64,000 nucleotides of DNA. Origin: Myxococcus stipitatus (GTDB lineage: Bacteria > Myxococcota > Myxococcia > Myxococcales > Myxococcaceae). Below, one piece after another: positions 36,683 to 46,333 of the stretch; position 1 is the stretch's first letter; every line of letters starts with the position of its first letter. The stretch is from positions 8,063,501-8,127,500 of the forward strand of contig NZ_CP147913.1 of assembly GCF_037414475.1 (NCBI RefSeq), given 5' to 3'. Made by a program: the position numbers and the translations under genes. The notes beneath the pieces were generated by a model. The model saw only the letters and a list, made by a program, of their open reading frames with translations. It was not told where the DNA came from and did no database searches.

Positions 36683-39070
36683 GTGCACTCGGCAGAACGG
36701 CAGACCGTCCACCGCTGGAGCCTCATCTGGGCTGGGGCCCTGGTTGCCCTGGTGGGATTCATCCTGCTGGGGGTCTCCATCTCCGCGTCCGGTGCCTGGG
36801 CGGAGGTGGGCTCCACCCTGGGCCTGTCCCTCTTCGGCTGGGGTGGGGTCGTCCAAGCGGTGAACGGGGCCGTGCTCCTGCCAGCGCAAGCGGCCCTGAA
36901 GGAGCCCCTCGTTCTGGTTCGGCCGGGGTTCCTGCTGTCGGGTGCACTCGTCTGGCTGGTGGGCTGGGGCCTGCTGTCCCTGGGCATCCGCCGCGCGCCG
37001 GAGCCCAAGGAAGGTCCAAGCCCCGCGGCCGGAGCCCCGCTGTATCCGCGCCTGGCTCGTTATCGGGACTTCTACTGGAGCACGCTGGGCGCCTACGGCG
37101 GCGGCATCCTCCTGGCGGAGATGGTCTTCATCTTCCTGCAGACGGTGCTGTCCAGCGGCGTGCCTTCGCAGGAGCTGGGCATCGCGCGGGACGCGGGCGG
37201 CGGGCTGGCCTTGCCTCCCACCGTCGCCTTCGGCCTCTCCCTGGTGGGCGCGGCTTTCGTCGCCTTCGTCTCTGGTTTCGTGGGGGCCTCGCGTGCCCAG
37301 CGGCTGGCGCTGCCGGAAGCCACCATCGGTGTCTTCTACCTGGGCCTGCCCGTCCCCATCGTCCTCACGTTGATGGAGCGCATCCCGGCGCTCCAAACCT
37401 CGCTCAGCTACCGGCTGCGCGAGGTGACGTACGTGGCCAGCCTGATTGGCCGGCCGGAGCTGGCGTACTGGCTGACCTTCACGGGGCTGGTGCTCGCGCT
37501 GGTGCTGGGCATCAACACGGGCTTCATCGCCGCCGGCAGCGGGCGCGTGGACCTGAAGCTGGGCTTCGAGCTGTTCGTCGCGCGCCGCCACGTGGCGGTG
37601 TTCCGGCCTTCGCTGCTGCTGGGGACGCTGGCGGTGTTGATGTTCGGCATCATCCCGCCGCTGCTCGTCTACTTCATCATCCGCTCCGCCGAGGCCGCGG
37701 TGGAGCGCACGCGCATCCGCTCGCTGGGCCTGGCCGACCCGCTGGCCGCGTCGGAAGCGCTGCACAAGATGAAGCTGCGCGAGCAGTCGCCCACCATGAT
37801 GATGACCGCGCTGTCGGTGGGCGGCGTCGGCGTGGGCGTCATGGCGCTCATCATCGTGTTGTCGGTGATGAGCGGCTTCGAGGCCGACCTCCAGAAGAAG
37901 ATCCTGGGCACCAATGCCCACGTGGTGCTGTCCCGGTACGCGGGGGACCTGCCCGAATACGCCAAGGTGATGGACACCCTGCGCAAGGTGCCCGGCGTGA
38001 AGGGACAGACGCCCTTCATCATCAACCAGGTGATGATTGCCTCCGAGGGCAACGTCGACCCCGTCATCATCAAGGGCATCGACCCGGCCAGCGTGGGCGA
38101 CGTGACGGACCTGCCCAGGAACATCGTGGGCGGCGGCTCGCTCGACATCCTCTACACGCCGGAGAAGATCCTCTCGCGCGGCGCGGGGGATGAAGAGACG
38201 CCCGAGGGCGGTGGGGCAGGGGAGGGCTCCGGGGACGACATCATCCGCCGCACGGGCAAGCCGAAGAAGGCGCCCGTGTTGCCCGGCATCGTCATTGGCC
38301 GGGAGCTGGCCGCGCAACTGCGCGTGGTGGTGGGCGACCGCGTGAATGTGGTGTCGCCGCTGGGCACGGAGCTGGGCCCCACCGGACCGCTTCCCAAGAA
38401 CCGGGCCTTCCGCGTGGCGGCCATCTTCTACTCGGGGATGTACGAGTACGACGCCAAGTTCGTCTACATCCTGCTCAAGGACGCGCAGGACTTCTTCAGC
38501 GTCCAGGGGGCCACGGGCCTCGAGCTGAAGGTGAACGACATCGACGATGCCCGCCGCATCGCGGGGCAGGTGGTGAAGGCCCTGGGTGGCTACCCCTACC
38601 GGGCCCGCGACTGGGGCGAGATGAACAAGAGCCTCTTCTCCGCGCTGCGCCTGGAGAAGCTGGTGATGGGAATCATCCTGTCCATCATCATCATCGTGGC
38701 CGCGGGCCTCATCGTCGCCACGGTCATCATGCTGGTGCTGGAGAAGCGCAAGGAGATCTCCGTCCTCAAGGCGCTGGGTGTCCCGGATGGAGGCATCGTG
38801 AAGATATTCCTCGCCGAGGGCCTCCAGATTGGAGTCGCCGGAGGCTTCCTGGGTTTGTTCTCCGGCCTGTCCTGGTGCCTCTTCATCGAGAAGGTGGGCA
38901 TCAAGCTGGACCCGGAGGTCTATTACATTCCCGCGCTGCCGGTGCGCATCGAACCTTTGCAGACCGCGTTGGCCGTCGTCATCGCGGTGCTCGTCACCTA
39001 CCTGGCTTCCATCTACCCGGCCCTCAAGGCGAGCAGCGTGGAACCGGTGGAAGGCCTCAAGGCGGAGTAG
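36683..39070 (+). CDS. LolC/LolE-like lipoprotein-releasing permease with long N-terminal extension
   Basis: A 795-residue permease, almost twice the normal LolC length (about 400). The C-terminal part, from about residue 365, is recognisable: a first helix ending VGVMALIIVLSVMSGFEADLQ, a periplasmic MacB-like domain, and three FtsX helices near 660-795 (with EKRKEISVLKALGVPDGG). The first 365 residues hold about seven extra membrane helices. The LolC-type amphipathic start (KLGFELFVARRHVAVFRPS) appears at about 295, with an inserted loop before the standard first helix. GTG 36683 has CAGGAGG upstream. The partner ATPase gene starts two bases after its stop. Confidence 0.85.
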   Translation: MHSAERQTVHRWSLIWAGALVALVGFILLGVSISASGAWAEVGSTLGLSLFGWGGVVQAVNGAVLLPAQAALKEPLVLVRPGFLLSGALVWLVGWGLLSLGIRRAPEPKEGPSPAAGAPLYPRLARYRDFYWSTLGAYGGGILLAEMVFIFLQTVLSSGVPSQELGIARDAGGGLALPPTVAFGLSLVGAAFVAFVSGFVGASRAQRLALPEATIGVFYLGLPVPIVLTLMERIPALQTSLSYRLREVTYVASLIGRPELAYWLTFTGLVLALVLGINTGFIAAGSGRVDLKLGFELFVARRHVAVFRPSLLLGTLAVLMFGIIPPLLVYFIIRSAEAAVERTRIRSLGLADPLAASEALHKMKLREQSPTMMMTALSVGGVGVGVMALIIVLSVMSGFEADLQKKILGTNAHVVLSRYAGDLPEYAKVMDTLRKVPGVKGQTPFIINQVMIASEGNVDPVIIKGIDPASVGDVTDLPRNIVGGGSLDILYTPEKILSRGAGDEETPEGGGAGEGSGDDIIRRTGKPKKAPVLPGIVIGRELAAQLRVVVGDRVNVVSPLGTELGPTGPLPKNRAFRVAAIFYSGMYEYDAKFVYILLKDAQDFFSVQGATGLELKVNDIDDARRIAGQVVKALGGYPYRARDWGEMNKSLFSALRLEKLVMGIILSIIIIVAAGLIVATVIMLVLEKRKEISVLKALGVPDGGIVKIFLAEGLQIGVAGGFLGLFSGLSWCLFIEKVGIKLDPEVYYIPALPVRIEPLQTALAVVIAVLVTYLASIYPALKASSVEPVEGLKAE

Positions 39071-39072
39071 CC

Positions 39073-39747
39073 ATGACGCTGTTGTCCATCCGCAACGTCT
39101 TCAAGAGCTACTTCCTGCACGGCAAGCGCATCGACATCCTGCGCTCCGTGTCGCTCGATATCGCCAAGGGAGAGCTCGTCTCGCTGGTGGGGGCCTCCGG
39201 CGCGGGCAAGAGCACCTTCCTGCACGTGCTGGGCACCCTGGACGCCCCCGCGGCGGGCGAGGTCTTCTTCGAAGGGCGCTCCGTCTTCGCGATGAACGAC
39301 GCGGAAATCGCCGAGTTCCGAAATCGCACCATCGGCTTCGTCTTCCAGAGCCACTACCTGCTGCCGGAGTTCACCGCCCTGGAGAACGTGGCCATGCCGG
39401 CCCTCATCCAGCGCCGGGAGCGCACCGGCGCCTACGCCTACGCCCGGGAGCTCCTGGAGCGGGTGGGTTTGGGTCAGCGGGTAGACCACAGGCCAGGGGA
39501 ACTGTCCGGTGGCGAGGCCCAGCGGGTGGCCCTGGCCCGCGCCCTGGTGCTCAAGCCCGCTGTCCTCCTCGCCGACGAGCCGACGGGCAACCTGGACCCG
39601 GCCACCGGCGAGGGCATCCACCAGCTCCTCCGGGACGTCAACCGGGAGCTGGGCATCACCGCCGTGGTGGTCACCCACAATGAGACCCTGGCCCGTTCCA
39701 TGCCCCGCCGCCTGCGGCTGGCCGGCGGGCAGGTGTCGGAGGCTTGA
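39073..39747 (+). CDS. lolD: Lipoprotein-releasing ABC ATPase LolD
   Basis: A 224-residue ATPase of the LolD/MacB group. Walker A is GASGAGKST, the Q loop FVFQSHYLLPEFTALENV is characteristic of this group, the signature is LSGGEAQRVALARAL, and Walker B is VLLADEPTGNLDP. It powers release of outer-membrane lipoproteins from the inner membrane to LolA. Only one LolC/E-like permease gene is present, so the complex may use a homodimer (LolF-type). bamA begins 46 bases downstream. Confidence 0.92.
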   Translation: MTLLSIRNVFKSYFLHGKRIDILRSVSLDIAKGELVSLVGASGAGKSTFLHVLGTLDAPAAGEVFFEGRSVFAMNDAEIAEFRNRTIGFVFQSHYLLPEFTALENVAMPALIQRRERTGAYAYARELLERVGLGQRVDHRPGELSGGEAQRVALARALVLKPAVLLADEPTGNLDPATGEGIHQLLRDVNRELGITAVVVTHNETLARSMPRRLRLAGGQVSEA

Positions 39748-39793
39748 TGGCTCCGCGCTTTTGGATTGAGGGCGTCGCGCCCCTTCTCGTACA

Positions 39794-42283
39794 TTGCCCC
39801 GCCTTCTCCCGGCCGGTCTCCCATTGAGGCACCCCGTTCTGTCGCGCAAGTCACTGCTCCCGCTGATAGCGGTCGTCCTGTGGTCGCTCGTGCCTGGCCC
39901 CGTTCGGGCACAGGTGAACGGGGGTGCGCCTTCTCAGGCCCCATCTCCGCGCCCCGCCGCGCCCACTCCCCAAGAGCCCGAGCGCCCCTCGGACGCCCCC
40001 GTTGAAGAGGAGCCCGCATCGTCCGAGGACGAGGCGAACCGGGTGGTGGAGATTCGGGTCGAGGGCAACAAGCGCGTGGAGGCCGAGGCCATCCGCCGCG
40101 CCCTGCGCACCAAGGTCGGTCAGCCTTGGGACCCCTCCCGCAGCGCCGAGGACCTCCGGGCGGTGTGGGCCCTGGGGTACTTCCAGAACGTGGAGCTGCT
40201 GAGGCAGAAGCTGCCGCGCGGCATCGCCTACGTCGTCCGGGTGGAGGAGCGGCCCATCGTCCGCTCCGTGGCGCTCAAGGGCAACGAGGAACTCAACAAG
40301 GACGACTTCAAGGACGACATCGAGGTCAAGGCCAACACGATTCTCGACCTGGAGACCGTGCGCAACACGGTGAAGAAGATCCAGGCCAAGTACGTGGAGA
40401 AGGGCTTCTTCCTGGCCGAGGTCTCCCACGAAATCAAACCCGCCGAGAGCGGTGGGAGCGTGGACATCGTCATCGTCATCAACGAGCACGCCAAGGTGAT
40501 GGTGAAGCAGATCACCCTCATTGGCGCGGAGAAGGTGCCCGCGTCGGTGCTCAAGGAGACGATGATCACCCGCGAGGGAGGCTTCTTCTCCTTCTTCACG
40601 GGCGAGGGCACGTACCGCGAGGACGCCTTCCAGCGCGACCTGGCCGTCATCCAGATCGCCTACTACGACCGCGGTTTCATCAACGTCAAGATCGACAAGC
40701 CCACCGTCCAGCTCTCCGCGGACAAGCGCTTCATCTACATCACCCTGCGCATCGCCGAGGGTGAGCCATACGACATCGGGAAGATCGACTTCTCGGGAGA
40801 CATGCTCTCCGACGTGTCGAAGGAGCGGATGCTGGAGCTGATGAAGTCGCGTCCGACGGACCGCTTCAACCGCTCGCAGCTGTCGCAGGACATCCTGGGC
40901 CTGTCGGACGTGTATTACGACCGCGGCTACGCGTACGCGAACATCAACCCCGTCACCAGCGTCAACGCGGACAACCGCACGGTGGACCTGACCTTCGACG
41001 TGCAGAAGGGCCCCCAGGTCACCATCGAGCGCATCGACATCAGCGGCAACACGAAGACGCGCGACAAGGTCATCCGCCGCGAGCTGCGCGTGTACGAGGG
41101 CGAGCTCTACAGCGGCACGGGTGTGCGCCGCAGCAAGGAGCGCGTCACCGCCCTGGGCTTCTTCGAGACGGTGGAAATCACCCAGCGCCCGGGCAGCGCC
41201 GACGACACCATCGTCCTGCAGGTGGAGGTGAAGGAGAAGGCCACCGGTACCTTCCAGGTCGGCTTGGGCTTCTCCAACGTGGAGAACTTCATCTTCACGG
41301 CGCAGATCTCCCAGAACAACTTCCTGGGCTGGGGCCAGAGCGTCTCCGCGTCCGCGCAGATCTCCAGCCTGCGCTCCCTGGTGCAGCTGTCGTTCTACGA
41401 CCCGTACTTCCTGGACACCAACTACATGCTGTCCGCGGAGTTCTTCCGCGTCCAGGCGGACTACGAAGGCTTCATCCGCAACTCCACCGGTGGCACCGTC
41501 TCCATCGGCTACCAGTTCATCGACGACCTGCTGGGCTCCATCGGCTACACCCGCGAGTGGGTGAACGTGGAGGCGGGCTCGAACCTGGGCGCGGTGCTGC
41601 TGGCCAACCAGTTCCTGTCCGGCACCACCAGCGCGGCCCGGCTGTCGCTCTCGTTCGACCGCCGCGACAACCGCCTGTTCCCGTCGCGCGGCTTCTACCA
41701 CGTGGGCACGGTGGAGTTCGCCCCGGACTTCCTGGGCGGCACGTTCCTCTTCAACCGGTACACGCTGACCTCGCGCCTGTACTTCCCGATGCCACTGGGC
41801 TTCGTCTTCAAGACGAACGGCACGCTGGGCTACATCCAGCAGCTCGACTCGAACAAGCCGCTGCCCATCTCGGAGCTGTACTACGTGGGTGGCATCAACA
41901 GCGTCCGCGGCTACTTCCTGCGCAGCATCAGCCCGACCGTGAAGGTGCCTCGCTCCGGCAGCCCGGACGCCACCGTCACGGACTTCCTGGTGGGCGGCAA
42001 CAAGCAGCTCGTCTTCAACTTCGAGCTCGAGTTCCCCATCTTCGAAAAGGCAGGCCTGCGCGGCGTGCTCTTCTACGACGCCGGTAACGCCTACGCGTCG
42101 AACGAGCGCTTCTTCGAGGACAAGCAGAACAAGCTGCCGCTCGGCCTCTTCCACTCGGCGGGCTTCGGCTTCCGCTGGTTCAGCCCGATCGGCCCCCTGC
42201 GCTTCGAATGGGGTATCCCGCTCACCAGGCGGCCAGAGGACGAACGTATTCTGTTCGAGTTCACTATCGGCAACTTCTTCTGA
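39794..42283 (+). CDS. bamA: Outer-membrane protein assembly factor BamA
   Basis: An 829-residue Omp85 protein. A signal peptide (LLPLIAVVLWSLVPGPVRAQ) is followed by a Pro- and Glu-rich segment of about 55 residues not usual in BamA. Five POTRA domains follow, the first from VVEIRVEGNKRVEAEAIRRA, then a 16-strand barrel ending in Phe-Phe (FEFTIGNFF), the C-terminal beta-signal. BamA inserts beta-barrels, including its likely client SusC upstream. The start is uncertain: TTG at 39794 or 39824 both precede the signal peptide, and neither has a good ribosome-binding site. Gene order bamA-skp-lpxD-fabZ-lpxA is the conserved Gram-negative one. Confidence 0.95.
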   Translation: MPRLLPAGLPLRHPVLSRKSLLPLIAVVLWSLVPGPVRAQVNGGAPSQAPSPRPAAPTPQEPERPSDAPVEEEPASSEDEANRVVEIRVEGNKRVEAEAIRRALRTKVGQPWDPSRSAEDLRAVWALGYFQNVELLRQKLPRGIAYVVRVEERPIVRSVALKGNEELNKDDFKDDIEVKANTILDLETVRNTVKKIQAKYVEKGFFLAEVSHEIKPAESGGSVDIVIVINEHAKVMVKQITLIGAEKVPASVLKETMITREGGFFSFFTGEGTYREDAFQRDLAVIQIAYYDRGFINVKIDKPTVQLSADKRFIYITLRIAEGEPYDIGKIDFSGDMLSDVSKERMLELMKSRPTDRFNRSQLSQDILGLSDVYYDRGYAYANINPVTSVNADNRTVDLTFDVQKGPQVTIERIDISGNTKTRDKVIRRELRVYEGELYSGTGVRRSKERVTALGFFETVEITQRPGSADDTIVLQVEVKEKATGTFQVGLGFSNVENFIFTAQISQNNFLGWGQSVSASAQISSLRSLVQLSFYDPYFLDTNYMLSAEFFRVQADYEGFIRNSTGGTVSIGYQFIDDLLGSIGYTREWVNVEAGSNLGAVLLANQFLSGTTSAARLSLSFDRRDNRLFPSRGFYHVGTVEFAPDFLGGTFLFNRYTLTSRLYFPMPLGFVFKTNGTLGYIQQLDSNKPLPISELYYVGGINSVRGYFLRSISPTVKVPRSGSPDATVTDFLVGGNKQLVFNFELEFPIFEKAGLRGVLFYDAGNAYASNERFFEDKQNKLPLGLFHSAGFGFRWFSPIGPLRFEWGIPLTRRPEDERILFEFTIGNFF

Positions 42284-42387
42284 TAAGCCGTCGCCCTGTC
42301 GTCCCGGCCCCGCCCTGGCGGGAAGGGTTGAACAAGCCCGGGCGTCTGACGTCGGACCCTGTACCCTTCCCTGAGGAGCTGTTGAAC

Positions 42388-42939
42388 ATGTCGCTTCGCA
42401 CCACTGTCGCGGCCATGGCCGCCGTCCTGTCCCTTGCCCTGCCGGTGGCCGCTTCGGCCGCGGAGATGAAGGTCGCCTACGTGGACCTCCAGCGGGTCCT
42501 CCTCGAGGTGGATGACGGCAAGGCCGCCAAGACCCGCCTCCAGAAGTGGCTGGAGGACAAGCAGAAGGAGATCGACAAGGAGCAGACCGCCCTCCGCACG
42601 GAGAAGGAAGCGCTCGACAAGCAGGCGAGCGCGATGGCCGCGGACGTGCGGAGCCAGAAGGAGGCGGAGCTGCAGCGCAAGGTGATGACGCTCGCCCAGA
42701 AGTGGGAGAAGAGCCGCGCCGAGGCCGCCAACAAGGAGCGCCAGGAGATGGAGCCCATCATCAACAAGATTGACCAGGTGGTGGCGTCCATCGCGCAGCG
42801 TGACGACCTGGGCCTGGTGCTGGAGAAGCGTGACTCGGGCATCGTCTTCGCGAAGGCCCAGTACGACATCTCCAACGAAGTCATCCGCGCGTACAACAGC
42901 TCCAAGAAGACGGCGGCGAAGGACGCCCCGACGAAGTAG
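42388..42939 (+). CDS. skp: Periplasmic chaperone Skp/OmpH
   Basis: A 183-residue secreted protein. The signal peptide ends near VAASAAEM, followed by VAYVDLQRVLLEVDDGKAAK, typical of OmpH. Long charged helices (about 50-130) would form the tentacles of the jellyfish trimer, and DLGLVLEKRDSGIVFAK is the closing strand. It holds unfolded outer-membrane proteins on the way to BamA. ATG 42388 has GAGGAG nine bases upstream. The 104-base gap after bamA contains only a weak hairpin. Confidence 0.92.
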   Translation: MSLRTTVAAMAAVLSLALPVAASAAEMKVAYVDLQRVLLEVDDGKAAKTRLQKWLEDKQKEIDKEQTALRTEKEALDKQASAMAADVRSQKEAELQRKVMTLAQKWEKSRAEAANKERQEMEPIINKIDQVVASIAQRDDLGLVLEKRDSGIVFAKAQYDISNEVIRAYNSSKKTAAKDAPTK

Positions 42940-42949
42940 ACCGCGCCAC

Positions 42950-44014
42950 GTGAAGACCTCCCCCGCACCTCGCCGGCTCGGGGAGCTCGCCGCCCATGTT
43001 GGGGGAGAGCTTCTCGGTGACTCTGAGCAGCTCATCCACGGACTCAACGGGCTTGAAGAAGCGGGCCCGGGAGACGTGTCCTTCTACGGAAACACGCGCT
43101 ACCGCCGCCAGTTCGAGGCCACGCGCGCCTCCGCCGTCCTGGTGGGCGGCGACGTGTCTCCCCGCGAAGGTGTCGCGCTGGTGCGGGTGCCCAATCCGCA
43201 CCTGGCCTACGCCAAGCTGCTGCACCTGTTCCACCCCAACCCCCGTCCCGCGCCGGGCATCCGCCCTGGGGCATGGGTCCACCCCGAGGCCACGGTCCAT
43301 CCGGAGGCCACGGTGATGCCGGGCGCCAGCGTGGACGCGGGCGCGAAGGTCGGGGCCCGCTCGGTGCTGTACCCGGGCGCCTATCTGGGCGAGCACGCCG
43401 AGGTGGGCGAGGACAGCGTCCTCCATCCCAACGTGACGGTGCGCGAGCGCTGCATCGTGGGCTCGCGCTGCATCCTGCATGCGTCGAGTGTGGTGGGCGC
43501 GGATGGCTTTGGCTTCGCGTTCAACCCGGAAGGCGCCGCGGGGCCGGAGCACTACAAGATTCCCCAGGTGGGCATCGTCCGCATCGAGGACGACGTCGAG
43601 GTGGGGGCCTGCACCTGCATCGACCGCGCGACGGTGGGTGAGACGGTGGTCGGGCGCGGAACCAAGCTCGACAACCTGGTGCAGATTGCCCACAACGTGA
43701 ACGTGGGCGCGCTGAGCCTCATCTGTGCCCAAGCGGGTGTGTCAGGCTCCGCCGAGATTGGCATGGGCGTGGTACTGGCGGGCCAGGTGGGTGTGGTGGG
43801 CCACATCCGCGTGGGTGACATGGCGAAGGTGGGCGCGCAGTCCGGCGTGGCCCATGATGTGCCGGATGGCCAGGTGGTCAGCGGCTCTCCCGCTGTCCCC
43901 CACAAGGAATGGCTCCGCGCCAGCGCCGCCGTGGGTCAGGTGGCGGACCTGCTCAAGGAAATGCGAGCCCTGCGCCGCAGGGTGGAGTTGCTCGAGAAGG
44001 AGATGGGGGAGTGA
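42950..44014 (+). CDS. lpxD: UDP-3-O-acylglucosamine N-acyltransferase
   Basis: A 354-residue left-handed beta-helix acyltransferase that adds the second acyl chain in lipid A synthesis. The N-terminal uridine-binding domain (about 10-100) includes EEAGPGDVSFYGNTRY. Hexapeptide repeats run from about 105 to 320. The catalytic His is in NLVQIAHNVNVG, and the C-terminal helix (VADLLKEMRALRRRVELLEK) forms the usual tripod. GTG 42950 is used, 10 bases after skp. The stop TGA shares its last base with the fabZ ATG. Confidence 0.95.
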   Translation: MKTSPAPRRLGELAAHVGGELLGDSEQLIHGLNGLEEAGPGDVSFYGNTRYRRQFEATRASAVLVGGDVSPREGVALVRVPNPHLAYAKLLHLFHPNPRPAPGIRPGAWVHPEATVHPEATVMPGASVDAGAKVGARSVLYPGAYLGEHAEVGEDSVLHPNVTVRERCIVGSRCILHASSVVGADGFGFAFNPEGAAGPEHYKIPQVGIVRIEDDVEVGACTCIDRATVGETVVGRGTKLDNLVQIAHNVNVGALSLICAQAGVSGSAEIGMGVVLAGQVGVVGHIRVGDMAKVGAQSGVAHDVPDGQVVSGSPAVPHKEWLRASAAVGQVADLLKEMRALRRRVELLEKEMGE

Positions 44015-44475
44015 TGGACATCCGAGAAATCCAGAACTTGCTGCCGCACCGCTACCCGTTCCTCCTCATCGACCGGGTGGTGGAGATTGTTCCGGGCCAG
44101 AAAATCACGGCCATCAAGAACGTCACCATCAATGAGCCCTTCTTCAACGGCCACTTCCCGGGGCACCCGGTGATGCCGGGGGTGCTCATCCTGGAGGCAC
44201 TGGCTCAAGCCACCGCCATTCTCGCGTATAAAAGCGAGAACATGGACCCGACCCAGAAGGTGACCTACCTGATGGGCGTGGATGGTGCCCGCTTCCGCAA
44301 GCCGGTGGTGCCCGGAGACCGGGTGCAGCTGCTCATCGAGGTGCTGCGTCACAAGGGCGCGGTGTGGAAGACGAAGGGCACGGCGACCGTGGAGGGCGTG
44401 AAGGTCGCCGAAGGTGAGTTCCTGGCCACGGTGGTGGACAAGGACGTTGGGGCCGAAGAGGGCGCGGCGTCCTGA
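44014..44475 (+). CDS. fabZ: (3R)-hydroxyacyl-ACP dehydratase FabZ
   Basis: A 153-residue hot-dog-fold dehydratase. The N terminus MDIREIQNLLPHRYPFLLID is diagnostic. The catalytic His is in HFPGHPVMPG, and the acidic residue in LILEALAQA. It removes water from beta-hydroxyacyl-ACP in fatty-acid elongation and competes with LpxA and LpxD for the same substrate, which explains the conserved placement between their genes. The short C-terminal tail (DKDVGAEEGAAS) is not conserved. Confidence 0.96.
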   Translation: MDIREIQNLLPHRYPFLLIDRVVEIVPGQKITAIKNVTINEPFFNGHFPGHPVMPGVLILEALAQATAILAYKSENMDPTQKVTYLMGVDGARFRKPVVPGDRVQLLIEVLRHKGAVWKTKGTATVEGVKVAEGEFLATVVDKDVGAEEGAAS

Positions 44476-44504
44476 CCGCGAACTCGAGAGGCAGAGGAGA
44501 CGAC

Positions 44505-45281
44505 ATGGCTCAGGTTCATCCCACCGCGGTGGTTCATCCCGATGCGCGTCTACACGAGTCGGTCCAGGTCGGGCCGTACTCGGTCATTGGACCGCAGGTG
44601 ACGATTGGAGAGGGCACCCGCGTGGGCCCCCATGTCGTCATCGAGGGCCGCACGACGATTGGTGCGCGCAACCGCATCTTCCAGTTCGCTTCCATCGGAG
44701 CGGACCCGCAGGACCTGAAGTATGCGGGGGAAGACACCGAGCTCACGTTGGGTGACGACAACCAGGTGCGCGAGTTCGTCACGCTGCACAAGGGCACCGT
44801 CGGCGGCGGTGGCGCCACGCGCATCGGCAACGGCACCCTGTTGATGGCCAACAGCCACGTGGCCCACGACTGCATCGTGGGGAACGGCTGCCGCATCGGC
44901 AACGGGTCCGCGCTGGCCGGCCATGTGGAGATGGAGGACCACGTCATCATCAGCGGCCTGGCGGCGGTGCATCAGTTCACCCGCCTGGGCCGCTTCGCCT
45001 TCATCTCGGGCGGCGCGATGGTGACCATGGACATCCCTCCATACGCCACGGCGCAGGGCGACCGGGCGGAGCTGGTGGGGCTCAACACCGTGGGTCTGGA
45101 GCGCGGCGGCTACTCCAAGGAGCAGATCGAGCGCGTGAAGGAGGCCCACCGCATCCTGTTCCGCTCCAAGCTGGGGCTGCAGGACGCGCTGGCGCGGCTG
45201 CGCTCGGAGCTGTCGGGGCACCCCGAGGTCGACCACCTCGTGAGCTTCATCGCGCAGAGCAAGCGCGGCCTGACGCGCTAG
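44505..45281 (+). CDS. lpxA: UDP-N-acetylglucosamine acyltransferase
   Basis: A 258-residue hexapeptide-repeat enzyme catalysing the first step of lipid A synthesis. The catalytic pair His118 and His121 lies in NSHVAHDC. VHQF (His156) and the segment DIPPYATAQG are typical. The C-terminal helical domain begins near GYSKEQIERV. The position equivalent to E. coli Gly173, which sets acyl-chain length, is Gly169, so a long hydroxyacyl chain is expected; this rests on my hand alignment. The ribosome-binding site GAGGAG stands six to seven bases before the ATG. Confidence 0.96.
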   Translation: MAQVHPTAVVHPDARLHESVQVGPYSVIGPQVTIGEGTRVGPHVVIEGRTTIGARNRIFQFASIGADPQDLKYAGEDTELTLGDDNQVREFVTLHKGTVGGGGATRIGNGTLLMANSHVAHDCIVGNGCRIGNGSALAGHVEMEDHVIISGLAAVHQFTRLGRFAFISGGAMVTMDIPPYATAQGDRAELVGLNTVGLERGGYSKEQIERVKEAHRILFRSKLGLQDALARLRSELSGHPEVDHLVSFIAQSKRGLTR

Positions 45282-45290
45282 TCTGCGGAC

Positions 45291-46115
45291 ATGGAGAGCA
45301 GCGCGCCGCCGGACGGCAAGATTGGTCTCATCGCGGGCAACGGTCAGCTTCCCTTCCTCTTCGCGCGCGCCGCGCGGGCAAGAGGACTGGAAGTCATCGC
45401 CGTGGCGCACAAGGGAGAGACGGACCCGGCGCTGGCCACCGAGGTGGGCTCTCTGACGTGGGTGCGCGTCGGGCAGGTGAACCGCATCCAGAAGGCCTTC
45501 CTGTCCGCGGGCGTGAAGCAGGCGGCCATGGCGGGCGGCATCAGCCACGTGAAGGCGCTGACGGATGCCCGGCCGGACCTGGGCGCCGTCCGCATCATCT
45601 CCCGCTTGCGCAGCTTCCGGGACGACGCGCTCCTGCGCGCCGTGGCCGCGGACTTCGAGTCGCGCGGTGTCACCATCATCGCCCCCACGGACTACCTGGG
45701 CGAGGTGCTCTGTCCCCCAGGCCACCTGGCGGGCCCCGTGCTCAGCGAGGCGCAGGAGAAGGACGTGGCGCTGGGGCGCGAGGTCGCCATCCTCCTGGGC
45801 CAGGCGGACGTGGGCCAGACGGTGGTGGTGCACCAGGGGCACGTCCTGGCGCTCGAGGCGGTGGAGGGCACCGACGAGGCCATCCGCCGCGGCGGCAAGC
45901 TGGGCGGCGCGGGCGCGGTGGTGGTGAAGCGCTGCAAGCCCGAGCAGGACATGCGCTTCGACCTTCCGGCGGCGGGGCCCCGCACGCTGGAGGTGATGAA
46001 CGAAGTGGGGGCCAAGGTCCTCGCGCTGGAGGCGGGCCGCACGGTGCTCCTGGACGCACCCGCGCTGTTCGCCGCCGCCAAGGACTCGGGCATCACCCTC
46101 GTCGGCGTGCCCTGA
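45291..46115 (+). CDS. lpxI: UDP-2,3-diacylglucosamine pyrophosphatase LpxI
   Basis: A 274-residue protein of the DUF1009/LpxI family. It begins IGLIAGNGQLPFLFARAARA, with RGLEVIAVAHKGETDP, and has the C-terminal domain from about 135 including EVLCPPGHLAGP and DLPAAGPRTLEVM. LpxI makes lipid X (2,3-diacylglucosamine 1-phosphate) by attack on the alpha phosphate and replaces LpxH in many alpha- and deltaproteobacteria. It follows lpxA by nine bases, closing the envelope operon where E. coli has lpxB. No lpxH-type metallophosphatase is seen in the window. Confidence 0.92.
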   Translation: MESSAPPDGKIGLIAGNGQLPFLFARAARARGLEVIAVAHKGETDPALATEVGSLTWVRVGQVNRIQKAFLSAGVKQAAMAGGISHVKALTDARPDLGAVRIISRLRSFRDDALLRAVAADFESRGVTIIAPTDYLGEVLCPPGHLAGPVLSEAQEKDVALGREVAILLGQADVGQTVVVHQGHVLALEAVEGTDEAIRRGGKLGGAGAVVVKRCKPEQDMRFDLPAAGPRTLEVMNEVGAKVLALEAGRTVLLDAPALFAAAKDSGITLVGVP

Positions 46116-46333
46116 GCGCCTGGGCGTTGTGAGGGCGGGGGCCAGGGCCGGTGCATGCCTCCCCGGCCGCCCATGAGGTGGGGCGTGGCGGGTGAATGTC
46201 GTCCGCGTGCCCCGCGTCTTGCGCGCGAAGCATTTCCACGCACGGAGCACCGTCCTACCCTGTCGCGGTGGAATCCACCCAGCCGGGGCGCGGCCGCAGC
46301 GCGCCTCGTGAAGCCGGAGGCCGACGCCGCGCC

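Noticed and set aside
42309..42322. Hairpin CCCGCC-CT-GGCGGG between bamA and skp as a terminator
   Set aside because: The loop would be too small at full pairing and there is no T-tract; the genes belong to a conserved operon.
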